Positions 1 to 6,134 are shown, counted from the stretch's first letter. The stretch is DNA of 10,004 nt from an uncultured Polaromonas sp. (GCA_946479075.1 CAMLDT010000131.1:1-10004); one strand, 5' to 3'. Numbers and translations are program-made. The notes: generated by a model from the sequence alone, not told the origin.

Positions 1-1088
1 TGGATGTAGCCCTTGAGGATGCCGTCCTCGATCAGCACGTTGCGCTGGCTGGCATGGCCCTCGTCATCGACGTTGAGTGAGCCGCGGCGGTCGGCAATCG
101 TGCCGTCGTCCAGCACCGTGACACCCTTGGCCGCCACGCGCTCGCCGATGCGGCCGGAAAACGCGCTGGAACCCTTGCGGTTGAAGTCGCCTTCGAGGCC
201 ATGGCCGATGGCCTCATGCAGCAGGATGCCGGGCCAGCCAGGGCCGAGCACCACGGTCATCTCACCGGCCGGCGCCGGACGCGCCTCCAGGTTGGACAGC
301 GCCGCGGTCACCGCGTCGTTGACGTATTCATTGATCTGCGCCTCGTCGAAGTAAGCCAGGCCAAAACGCCCGCCGCCGCCGCCCGAACCCATCTCGCGCC
401 GGCTCACGCCGCCGACCTTTTTCTCGGCAATCACGGTGACCGACAGCCGCACCAGCGGCCGCACATCGGCAGCCAGCGTGCCGTCGGCACGCGCCACCAT
501 CACCACGTCGTATTCGCTGGCCAGACCGGCCATGACCTGCACGATGCGCGGGTCCTTGGCCTTGGCGAGTTTTTCAACGCGTTCGAGCAACTGGACCTTG
601 GCCGTGCTGCCCAATGTCGCAATCGGGTCCATGTCCTGGTACAGCGCGCGGCCCGGCGCGACCTTGCGCGAGGGCACTTTCACACGGCCGGCGCGGGTGG
701 CGGCCGAAATCGTGCGCACCGTGCGTGCTGCGTCGAGCAACGAAGCCTCGGAAATGTCATCGGAATAGGCAAAGGCGGTTTTTTCACCGCTGACCGCCCG
801 CACGCCCACGCCCTGGTCGATGCTGAAGGAGCCGGTCTTGACGATGCCTTCTTCGAGGCTCCAGCCTTCACTGCGCGTGTACTGGAAATACAGGTCGGCG
901 TCGTCCACGCCCCAGGAGGTGATCTCACCCAACGCTCGCGCCAGGTGCGCCTCCGTCAGGCCAAAAGGTGCGAGCAGCAGCTTTTGCGCAATGTCCAGCC
1001 GCTGCGACGTAGCGTCGGCGCGGGGCCGCGCGGTGGCTGCGGTGGCGGCACGGCGGGAAGACGAGGGCGAGGATGTGAGTGAGGTCAT
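1..1088 (-). CDS. tldD: TldD metalloprotease-family protein, 5' part (C-terminus outside window)
   Basis: TldD pairs with TldE (PmbA) in a cytosolic heterodimeric metalloprotease that degrades unfolded peptides and processes some peptide antibiotics; this is family knowledge. Translating from the ATG at 1088 gives 362 codons that run off the window. Residues about 291-301 read HEAIGHGLEGD, the HExxxH zinc motif of TldD, and upstream segments such as SIDQGVGVRAVSGEKTAFAY match the family closely. The E. coli protein is about 481 residues, so roughly 125 C-terminal residues are missing. The first 27 or so residues are a Ser/Ala/Arg-rich extension absent from E. coli TldD. I see no better internal start, and a TACAAT hexamer lies six bases upstream of this ATG. 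The gene lies 80 bases downstream of rodA on the same strand, so readthrough from rodA is also possible. No tldE is visible. Confidence 0.95.
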   Translation of the reverse strand, partial: MTSLTSSPSSSRRAATAATARPRADATSQRLDIAQKLLLAPFGLTEAHLARALGEITSWGVDDADLYFQYTRSEGWSLEEGIVKTGSFSIDQGVGVRAVSGEKTAFAYSDDISEASLLDAARTVRTISAATRAGRVKVPSRKVAPGRALYQDMDPIATLGSTAKVQLLERVEKLAKAKDPRIVQVMAGLASEYDVVMVARADGTLAADVRPLVRLSVTVIAEKKVGGVSRREMGSGGGGGRFGLAYFDEAQINEYVNDAVTAALSNLEARPAPAGEMTVVLGPGWPGILLHEAIGHGLEGDFNRKGSSAFSGRIGERVAAKGVTVLDDGTIADRRGSLNVDDEGHASQRNVLIEDGILKGYI

Positions 1089-1094
1089 GCGGTC

Positions 1095-1100
1095 ATTGTA
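1095..1100 (-). promoter_or_regulatory. Candidate -10 hexamer TACAAT for tldD
   Basis: Read on the minus strand, TACAAT ends six bases before the tldD ATG, so transcription would begin at or beside the start codon. No Shine-Dalgarno sequence precedes the ATG and I see no convincing -35 hexamer. This fits a leaderless transcript but is an inference from spacing alone. Confidence 0.45.
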
Positions 1101-1135
1101 GGCAGTCTGTCCACGTCGCCACGCCGCAGGGCCTT

Positions 1136-1164
1136 CCCCGGGGCGCCCGTCGCCGCGCGGCCCC
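1136..1164. other. GC-rich dyads in the rodA-tldD gap
   Basis: This short gap holds the palindromes CCCCGGGG (1136-1143) and GCCGCGCGGC (1152-1161), and GGGGC (1140-1144) can also pair with GCCCC (1160-1164). On the minus strand they lie just after the rodA stop and could form a hairpin that slows transcription. There is no T-tract, so this is not a canonical intrinsic terminator, and GC-rich DNA produces such dyads by chance. Confidence 0.25.
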
Positions 1165-1168
1165 GGCA

Positions 1169-2323
1169 CTAACTCTGGACCAGGCGCTTGGCTTTGGAAA
1201 TCGACATCAGGATGCCCACCGCCAGGCCCAGCGTGACCATGGCCGTGCCGCCGTAACTGATGAAAGGCAGGGGCACGCCCACCACCGGCAGGATGCCGCT
1301 GACCATGCCCATGTTGACGAAAGCGTAGGTGAAGAAAATCATGGTCACGGCGCCGGCAAGCAGGCGCGAGAACAGCGTGGGCGCTTCGAGGGCAATCGCC
1401 AACCCCCGAAAGATCAGGAAAATGAACGCCAGGATCAGCGCCAGGTTCCCGAGCAGGCCAAACTCCTCGGAATAGGCCGCAAAGATGAAGTCGGTGGTTC
1501 GCTCGGGAATGAACTCCAGGTGGGTCTGCGTGCCCTGCATGAAACCCTTGCCGAAAACGCCGCCGGAACCAATGGCAATCATGCCCTGAATGATGTGAAA
1601 ACCCTTGCCCAGCGGGTCGCGGGTCGGATCGAGCAAGGTGCAGATGCGCTGCTGCTGGTAGTCATGCAGCACCGGCCAGCGCATGCCGCGGGCACACAAC
1701 TCCGGCTCAAACCAGACCAGCAAAAAGATGCAGACCAGGACCAGCAGCACCGGCGGCAGGATCAGCTTCCAGCTCAGTCCGGCAAAAAAAATGACGGCCA
1801 GCCCGGCCGCCAGCACCAGCAGCGAGGTGCCCAGATCGGGCTGCTTCATGATCAGGCCCACCGGAACCATCAGCAGCAGGCCGGCCACCAGGAAATCCAG
1901 CGGGCGCAGCTGGCCTTCACGTTTCTGGAACCACCAGGCCAGCATCAGCGGCATGGCGATCTTGAGGATTTCGCTGGGCTGGATCACCACACCGAGGTTG
2001 ATCCAGCGCTTGGCGCCTTTTTTGGTGATGCCGAAAATCGCCACCGCGACCAGCAGCGCCACGCCGGCAACATACAGCGGCACGGCAAAGGTCATGAGAC
2101 GCTGGGGCGGGATTTGCGCGACAACAAACATGATGAATCCCGCGATCAGCATGTTGCGCCCATGGTCCACAAAGCGGCTGCCATGGTCGTACCCCGACGA
2201 ATACATGATGAGCAGCCCGGCGCTGGCCAGCAGGAAAACCGCAAACGCCAGCAAGCCGTCAAAGCCCGCGAGCATCGGAGCGGCGCGCTGGAACACAGAG
2301 GGTTTGTCGAAAACGGCGGACAT
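1169..2323 (-). CDS. rodA: RodA, SEDS-family peptidoglycan glycosyltransferase
   Basis: RodA polymerises lipid II into glycan strands in the inner membrane and works with the transpeptidase PBP2 in the elongasome that keeps cells rod-shaped. The 384-residue product is highly hydrophobic, with about ten membrane segments. Conserved SEDS stretches are easy to see: KRWINLGVVIQPSE (105-118), QPDLGTS (161-167), the ERTTDFIFAAYSEEFG block (274-289) and PVVGVPLPFISYGG (346-359). Asp278 in TTDF corresponds to the catalytic Asp262 of E. coli RodA. The length is slightly above the 370 residues of E. coli. The ATG at 2323 is the natural start; it has no Shine-Dalgarno but a GATAAT hexamer eight bases upstream. 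The usual partners mrdA and mreBCD are not upstream: the neighbour there is the divergent yqiA. tldD follows on the same strand. Confidence 0.97.
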   Translation of the reverse strand: MSAVFDKPSVFQRAAPMLAGFDGLLAFAVFLLASAGLLIMYSSGYDHGSRFVDHGRNMLIAGFIMFVVAQIPPQRLMTFAVPLYVAGVALLVAVAIFGITKKGAKRWINLGVVIQPSEILKIAMPLMLAWWFQKREGQLRPLDFLVAGLLLMVPVGLIMKQPDLGTSLLVLAAGLAVIFFAGLSWKLILPPVLLVLVCIFLLVWFEPELCARGMRWPVLHDYQQQRICTLLDPTRDPLGKGFHIIQGMIAIGSGGVFGKGFMQGTQTHLEFIPERTTDFIFAAYSEEFGLLGNLALILAFIFLIFRGLAIALEAPTLFSRLLAGAVTMIFFTYAFVNMGMVSGILPVVGVPLPFISYGGTAMVTLGLAVGILMSISKAKRLVQS

Positions 2324-2331
2324 GAGCGGGG

Positions 2332-2337
2332 ATTATC
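2332..2337 (-). promoter_or_regulatory. Candidate -10 hexamer GATAAT for rodA
   Basis: On the minus strand GATAAT ends eight bases before the rodA ATG. The spacer has no Shine-Dalgarno, and no clear -35 hexamer is present 16-18 bases upstream. It suggests that rodA has its own promoter inside the repeat-rich divergent gap and a leaderless or nearly leaderless mRNA. Confidence 0.4.
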
Positions 2338-2344
2338 TGCCAGC

Positions 2345-2390
2345 CTTGTGCTGGCGGGGTCTCTCGTCCTCATATCCCGCCAGACACAAG
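2345..2390. repeat. 14-bp inverted repeat with a 17-base loop
   Basis: CTTGTGCTGGCGGG (2345-2358) pairs with CCCGCCAG (2376-2383) and CACAAG (2385-2390); a single A at 2384 bulges out. The loop is 2359-2375. A second, overlapping dyad, GCCAGC/GCTGGC (2339-2344 with 2350-2355), competes with the left arm. There is no T-tract on either side, and both flanking genes point away, so a terminator role makes little sense here. A palindromic intergenic element or an operator are both possible. Confidence 0.7.
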
Positions 2391-2399
2391 CTTGCAAAA

Positions 2400-2425
2400 G
2401 GCTTCGACAAGCTCAGCCCGAACGG
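2400..2425. repeat. REP-like intergenic element (TTCGACAAGCTCAGCCCGAA core)
   Basis: The stretch at 2400-2425 carries the core at 2403-2422, bounded by TTCG and its complement CGAA. From memory this short sequence recurs many times between genes in numerous proteobacterial genomes, including Comamonadaceae. Only one copy is in this window, so its repetitive nature is recalled, not shown here. It sits ten bases from the inverted repeat at 2345-2390. Confidence 0.6.
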
Positions 2426-2447
2426 CAAGGGCGATTCACCAGGGATG

Positions 2448-2464
2448 CCCGGATCCGGTCCGGG
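2448..2464. repeat. Short dyad CCCGGA/TCCGGG
   Basis: CCCGGA (2448-2453) and TCCGGG (2459-2464) form a six-base stem over a five-base loop, in the divergent gap between rodA and yqiA. Its function is unknown, and a dyad of this size could arise by chance. Confidence 0.35.
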
Positions 2465-2485
2465 ACAACACACCGCAACGGATTT

Positions 2486-2543
2486 GCTATAAATTTCATA
2501 GCTTGTTGCGCTTATCCATCAAGGGCTGGAGGCACTTTTTGCT
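2486..2543 (+). repeat. 58-base interspersed repeat, copy 1 (upstream of yqiA)
   Basis: The element opens with GCTAT...ATAGC arms (2486-2490 and 2498-2502), contains the core CAAGGGCTGGAGGC (2520-2533) and ends in a T-run. It aligns without gaps to 6667-6724 inside aroE with 43 of 58 bases identical by hand count, and the 14-base core is identical. I recall elements of this type as common between genes in Comamonadaceae. Its T-run leads directly into the candidate -10 of yqiA. Confidence 0.7.
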
Positions 2544-2549
2544 TAAAAT
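2544..2549 (+). promoter_or_regulatory. Candidate -10 hexamer TAAAAT for yqiA
   Basis: TAAAAT ends seven bases before the yqiA ATG at 2557. The only GGAGG-like stretch (2527-2531) lies about 25 bases from the ATG, too far to serve as a ribosome binding site. The hexamer abuts the 58-base repeat, so the repeat may have supplied part of this promoter. No good -35 hexamer is seen. Confidence 0.45.
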
Positions 2550-2556
2550 TCCAGCC

Positions 2557-3141
2557 ATGCCCACCACCCACCTCCTCTACCTCCATGGTTTCCGCTCCTC
2601 CCCGCAATCGGCCAAGGCCAGGCAGGTCGCAGCGTGGATGCAGGCGCGCCACCCCGAGGTGGTCTGGTGGTGCCCGCAGCTGCCACCCTCGCCGCGCGAA
2701 GCGATGCGGATGGTCGCCAACGGCATCGCGGGCTGGCCGCGGGGCAGCATGGCGGTGATGGGCTCCTCGCTGGGCGGTTTTTATGCCACCCACGTGGCCG
2801 AGACCTGCGGCTGCAGGGCGGTGCTGCTGAATCCGGCGGTAGATCCTGCGCGCGACCTGGCGACGTACATCGGCGAACAAACCGCCTGGCATGACCCGAA
2901 CGAGCGCTTTTTCTTCGAGCCGCGTTTCGTCGATGAATTGCGCGCCCTGACCCACGGCCCAGTTGCCAGCCCGCAGAACTATTTTGCGGTGATCGCCAAG
3001 GGCGACGAGGCGCTGGACTGGCGCGAAATGACCGGCCGCTACCCCGGCGCGCGCATCCGCCTGCTGGAAGGCGGCGATCACGCCATCAGCGACTTCGCCA
3101 GCCACCTGCCGGAGGCGATGGATGTCCTGGGCCTCGCCTGA
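2557..3141 (+). CDS. yqiA: YqiA-type alpha/beta-hydrolase (UPF0227 esterase)
   Basis: YqiA is a small cytosolic serine esterase active on short acyl esters; its natural substrate is unclear. The 194-residue product (E. coli: 193) matches the family along its length: LLYLHGFRSSPQSAKA (6-21), PQLPPSP (40-46), MGSSLGGFYAT (68-78), LNPAV (91-95) and EGGDHAISDF (171-180). The likely nucleophile is Ser71 in GSSLG, the catalytic His is His175, and the acid is probably Asp150 or Asp154 in GDEALD. The frame stays open further upstream, to an ATG at 2392, but that would translate the 58-base repeat, so I chose the ATG at 2557 where family similarity begins. In E. coli, yqiA lies beside parE; here it is divergent from rodA and 53 bases before the ribonuclease gene. 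Confidence 0.93.
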   Translation: MPTTHLLYLHGFRSSPQSAKARQVAAWMQARHPEVVWWCPQLPPSPREAMRMVANGIAGWPRGSMAVMGSSLGGFYATHVAETCGCRAVLLNPAVDPARDLATYIGEQTAWHDPNERFFFEPRFVDELRALTHGPVASPQNYFAVIAKGDEALDWREMTGRYPGARIRLLEGGDHAISDFASHLPEAMDVLGLA

Positions 3142-3154
3142 GCCCTGCCGGGGG

Positions 3155-3175
3155 GCGGCTGATTACACTAGCCGC
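3155..3175 (+). promoter_or_regulatory. Dyad overlapping a candidate -10 before the ribonuclease gene
   Basis: GCGGCT (3155-3160) and AGCCGC (3170-3175) form a perfect six-base stem around a nine-base loop. The loop carries TACACT (3164-3169), a plausible -10 hexamer that would start transcription near 3176. That leaves a leader of about 19 bases with the AAAGGA ribosome binding site at 3182-3187. The dyad might be a weak terminator for yqiA or an operator; without a T-tract the former is unconvincing. Confidence 0.35.
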
Positions 3176-3181
3176 ATAACC

Positions 3182-3187
3182 AAAGGA
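3182..3187 (+). promoter_or_regulatory. Ribosome binding site AAAGGA supporting a TTG start
   Basis: AAAGGA lies seven bases before the TTG at 3195. This spacing decides the start of the ribonuclease gene, because no ATG or GTG sits nearby in the right frame at a usable distance. It is the clearest Shine-Dalgarno in the left half of the window. Confidence 0.6.
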
Positions 3188-3194
3188 CGTCGTT

Positions 3195-5267
3195 TTGTTT
3201 GTATTGTTTGAAGAAGCCGGCAAGTTTCTTGCCGGCCGGATTTTGTCCGAGGCCGACAGCTCGCTGCAGGTCGAGCTGGACTCGGGCAAACGGGTCAAGC
3301 TCAAGGCGGCCAACGCGCTGCTGAAGTTTGAAAAGCCCGCGCCCGCTGAACTGATCGCCGCCGGCCAGAAAATCAGTGAAGAGATCGAACTGGACCTGGC
3401 CTGGGAATTTGCCAGCGAAGAGGAATTCAGCTTTGCCGAACTGGCGCGCGACTACTTCAGCGCCGACCCGTCCAAACCCGCCTCCACCGAACAGCAGGCC
3501 GCCGCGCTGTTCCGGCTGTTCGAAGCACCGCATTATTTCCGGCGTGCCGGCAAGGGACGCTTTCGCAAGGCGCCGGCCGAGATCCTGCAGCAGGCCCTCG
3601 CGGCCATCGAGAAAAAGAAACAGGTGATCGCGCAGATCACGGCCTGGGCCGAGGAGCTGGCGCAAGGGGCCTGTCCGGCGCCGGTGCGCGAGCAGCTCTA
3701 CAAAATCCTGTTCAAACCCGACAAGAACAGCCCCGAATACAAGGCCGTGGTGGAAGCGTCACGCGCCACCCACAAGGCGCCGCTGGACCTGCTGCAGCAG
3801 GCCGGCGCCATCGCCTCGCCCTACCAGTTCCACTGGAAACGCTTTCTGTTCGAGAACTTCCCAAAAGGAACAGCCTTCCCCGCGATTCAGGCGCCGCCGG
3901 TGCGGGAAGAACTGCCGCTGGCCGCCGATGTGCGGGCTTTTTCCATCGACGATTCCAGCACCACCGAAATCGACGACGCGCTGTCGGTGCGCGGCCTGGG
4001 CAGCGGCACCGTCACGCTGGGCATCCACATCGCCGCACCCGGCCTGGCAGTGCAGCCGGGCAGCGCCATCGACCTGCTGGGCCGCGCGCGCCTGTCCACC
4101 GTCTACATGCCGGGCTACAAGCTGACCATGCTGCCTGACGAGGTGGTGCAAACCTACACGCTTCAAGAGGGGCGCAACTGCCCGGCGCTGTCCTTGTATG
4201 TCACGCTGGACGAAGCCACCCTGGCGATCACCGCCACCGACACGCGGCTGGAACAGGTGCCGATTGTGGCCAACCTGCGCCACGACAAGCTGGACGGCGT
4301 GTTCACCGAAGCATTTTTCGAGGTAGCAGCTACCAGTGCACCACCCGCCGATGTGCCCTGGGGCGTCGAGCTGGGTTTTTTGCATCGCCTGGCGCAGCAC
4401 CTGAAAGCCCAGCGCGAAATCATTCGCGGCAAGCCGGAAAACTTCAACCGGCCTGATTACAACTTCAGCCTCGACAAGCCTTCCGACCAGGAGCCGGAAG
4501 GCCATGAGACCGTCAGCATCAGCATCCGCAAACGCGGCGCGCCGCTGGACCTGATCGTCGCCGAGGCCATGATCCTGGCCAACAGCACCTGGGGCGAATG
4601 GCTGGCCGAGCACGGCGTGCCCGGCATTTACCGCAGCCAGGCGAGTCTCGCGCCCGGCGTCAAGGTGCGTATGGGCACCAAGGCGCTGCCGCATGCCGGC
4701 ATCGGTGTCAAGAGTTATGCCTGGGCCACCTCGCCGCTGCGCCGCTACACCGACCTGGTCAACCAGTGGCAAATCATTGCCTGTGTCACGCATGGCCGCA
4801 CTGCCGCGCTGGCCGCGCCCTTCAAGCCCAAGGATGCGGAGCTGTTTTCCATCATTTCCGGCTTCGACGGCGCCTACAGCGCCTACAACGCTTTCCAGGC
4901 CGGCATCGAACGCTACTGGACGCTCAAGTACCTGCAGCAAAACGGCATCACCGAACTGAACGCGACGGCCTTCAAGGACCACCTGGTGCGCGCCGACGAC
5001 CTGCCGCTGGTGTTGCCGGCCGCAGGCGCGCAAGGCCTGCCGCGCGGGGCCAGGGTGCGCATCCGCCTGGGCGAGATCGACGAGATCACACTGGACGTCC
5101 ACAGCACGGTGATCGAACGCCTCGATGCCGTGGTCGATCAGGCCGCCGCCGAACAGGTGGACGAGGAGGACAACGAATCGGAGATCGCCGCCGGTCCGAT
5201 CTCGATTGCCGTCGATCTGAACGAAGCGCCGGCGGACGCGGCGGGCGTCCCGGCCCCGGCGGCCTAA
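3195..5267 (+). CDS. RNB-family 3'-5' exoribonuclease (RNase II-like)
   Basis: RNB enzymes degrade single-stranded RNA from the 3' end in the cytosol using divalent metal. The product is 690 residues from a TTG start. The catalytic RNB domain spans roughly 240-535: SIDDSSTTEIDDALSV (250-265) carries the metal-binding aspartates, STVYMPGYKLTMLPDE (301-316) follows, then VAEAMILAN (455-463) and ATSPLRRYTDLV (511-522). ER at 572-573 matches the late conserved Glu/Arg region. The N-terminal 230 residues do not look like the paired cold-shock domains of E. coli RNase II or RNase R. They recall the SH3/helix-turn-helix type N-terminus of Deinococcus RNase II and related enzymes, so I give no rnb or rnr symbol. 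The C-terminal part (615-645) may be a reduced S1-like fold, followed by an acidic tail. It probably heads the operon with the TonB-like gene, 18 bases downstream. Confidence 0.93.
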   Translation: MFVLFEEAGKFLAGRILSEADSSLQVELDSGKRVKLKAANALLKFEKPAPAELIAAGQKISEEIELDLAWEFASEEEFSFAELARDYFSADPSKPASTEQQAAALFRLFEAPHYFRRAGKGRFRKAPAEILQQALAAIEKKKQVIAQITAWAEELAQGACPAPVREQLYKILFKPDKNSPEYKAVVEASRATHKAPLDLLQQAGAIASPYQFHWKRFLFENFPKGTAFPAIQAPPVREELPLAADVRAFSIDDSSTTEIDDALSVRGLGSGTVTLGIHIAAPGLAVQPGSAIDLLGRARLSTVYMPGYKLTMLPDEVVQTYTLQEGRNCPALSLYVTLDEATLAITATDTRLEQVPIVANLRHDKLDGVFTEAFFEVAATSAPPADVPWGVELGFLHRLAQHLKAQREIIRGKPENFNRPDYNFSLDKPSDQEPEGHETVSISIRKRGAPLDLIVAEAMILANSTWGEWLAEHGVPGIYRSQASLAPGVKVRMGTKALPHAGIGVKSYAWATSPLRRYTDLVNQWQIIACVTHGRTAALAAPFKPKDAELFSIISGFDGAYSAYNAFQAGIERYWTLKYLQQNGITELNATAFKDHLVRADDLPLVLPAAGAQGLPRGARVRIRLGEIDEITLDVHSTVIERLDAVVDQAAAEQVDEEDNESEIAAGPISIAVDLNEAPADAAGVPAPAA

Positions 5268-5271
5268 CCCC

Positions 5272-5277
5272 GATAAT
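5272..5277 (+). promoter_or_regulatory. Candidate -10 hexamer GATAAT for the TonB-like gene
   Basis: GATAAT starts five bases after the ribonuclease stop and ends eight bases before the GTG start codon. There is no Shine-Dalgarno in between, and no -35 hexamer stands out in the GC-rich DNA upstream. It suggests an internal promoter that could start the tonB-aroE-mtgA-plsC transcript independently of the ribonuclease gene. Confidence 0.4.
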
Positions 5278-5285
5278 TCCGTCCT

Positions 5286-6134
5286 GTGAAGTCACCCAGC
5301 ACCCTGCAAATCGCCCTGGGCTTTTCAGTGGCCGTCCACGCGGTCCTGCTGACGGTGCGTTTTGTCGATCCGGAGCGCTTCAACCGCGTCTTTCAGGACA
5401 CACCGCTGGAAGTGATTCTGGTCAACGCCAAATCGAAGGAGCGGCCGGATGTGGCCAAGGCGATTGCCCAGGCCTCGCTGGCCGGCGGCGGCGAAGCAGA
5501 AAAAGGCCGCGCCACCAGCCCCTTGCCACCTTCTGCACTGACCGAACTCGGTGACGCCAGCGAAGACGCGCAGCGCAAGATCGAGGCCATGCAGGAGCAG
5601 CAAACCCTGCTACTGACGCAGATCAAGAAAGAACTCGCTTCCATGCCGCCGCCCGATCCCAAGGTGGCGGCGCGCAATGCGACACAGGTGGAGCGCGAGG
5701 AAAAACGCAAACAGCTGATCAAGATCCTGGCCGAGATCGAGCGCCGCATCAACGAGGAAAATGCGCGGCCCAAAAAGCGCTATATCAGTCCCGCCACGCG
5801 TGAAGAGGTCTATGCGGTTTATTACGACAGCCTGCGCCGCAAGATCGAGGAGCGCGGCACGGTGAATTTCCCCGAGTTCGCCGGCAAGAAGCTGTACGGC
5901 GAGTTGACGATGGTGCTGACCATCAACCACGACGGCCGTGTGTTGTCCACCGAAGTGGCCGAAACCTCGGGCAACCTCACGCTGGACCGGCGCGCACAAA
6001 GCATTGCACGCAGCACCGGGCCGTTTGGCGCGTTCAGCGAGGCCATGCGCCGCAAGGCCGACCAGATCGTGGTGGTTTCGCGCTTCAAGTTCACGCGTGA
6101 CGAAACGCTTGAAACCAAACAACTGGAGCGCTGA
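5286..6134 (+). CDS. TonB-family energy transducer-like protein
   Basis: TonB proteins span the inner membrane once and transmit ExbB-ExbD proton energy to outer-membrane receptors. This 282-residue product has one N-terminal membrane segment (about 8-25) with Ser14 and His18 in the S-x3-H spacing of TonB Ser16/His20. A charged, helix-prone middle (about 90-165) and a C-terminal TonB_C-like domain (about 175-270, with YGELTMVLTINHDGRVL) follow. The usual long Pro-rich periplasmic linker is missing; only short PP/PPP stretches occur near 80 and 121. exbB and exbD are absent nearby. The start is GTG at 5286, chosen because it is followed directly by the membrane segment. The gene lies 18 bases after the ribonuclease gene and 14 bases before aroE. 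It may serve a structural or protein-export role instead of iron uptake; that is unresolved. Confidence 0.85.
   Translation: MKSPSTLQIALGFSVAVHAVLLTVRFVDPERFNRVFQDTPLEVILVNAKSKERPDVAKAIAQASLAGGGEAEKGRATSPLPPSALTELGDASEDAQRKIEAMQEQQTLLLTQIKKELASMPPPDPKVAARNATQVEREEKRKQLIKILAEIERRINEENARPKKRYISPATREEVYAVYYDSLRRKIEERGTVNFPEFAGKKLYGELTMVLTINHDGRVLSTEVAETSGNLTLDRRAQSIARSTGPFGAFSEAMRRKADQIVVVSRFKFTRDETLETKQLER

Noticed and set aside
201..1082. 293-codon plus-strand open frame opposite tldD
   Set aside because: The minus strand encodes TldD with its HEAIGH motif throughout; the plus frame has no recognisable domain.
2392..2556. Upstream extension of yqiA to an ATG at 2392
   Set aside because: It would translate the REP-like element and the 58-base repeat, and family similarity begins only at the ATG at 2557.
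1079..2758. 559-codon plus-strand open frame opposite rodA
   Set aside because: It lies antisense to a clear rodA and continues into other features. The product is Gln/His/Arg-rich and without recognisable domains, as expected of a shadow frame in GC-rich DNA.
4322..4334. Palindrome GGTAGC-A-GCTACC inside the ribonuclease gene as a third repeat copy
   Set aside because: The arms resemble the GCTAT/ATAGC ends of the 58-base repeat, but the CAAGGGCTGGAGGC core is absent and the surroundings do not align. Probably chance.
3759..5102. 447-codon minus-strand open frame opposite the ribonuclease gene
   Set aside because: Antisense to an intact RNB-family gene; composition is Gly/Gln/Arg/Val-rich with no motif. 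GC-rich codon bias creates such long antisense frames.
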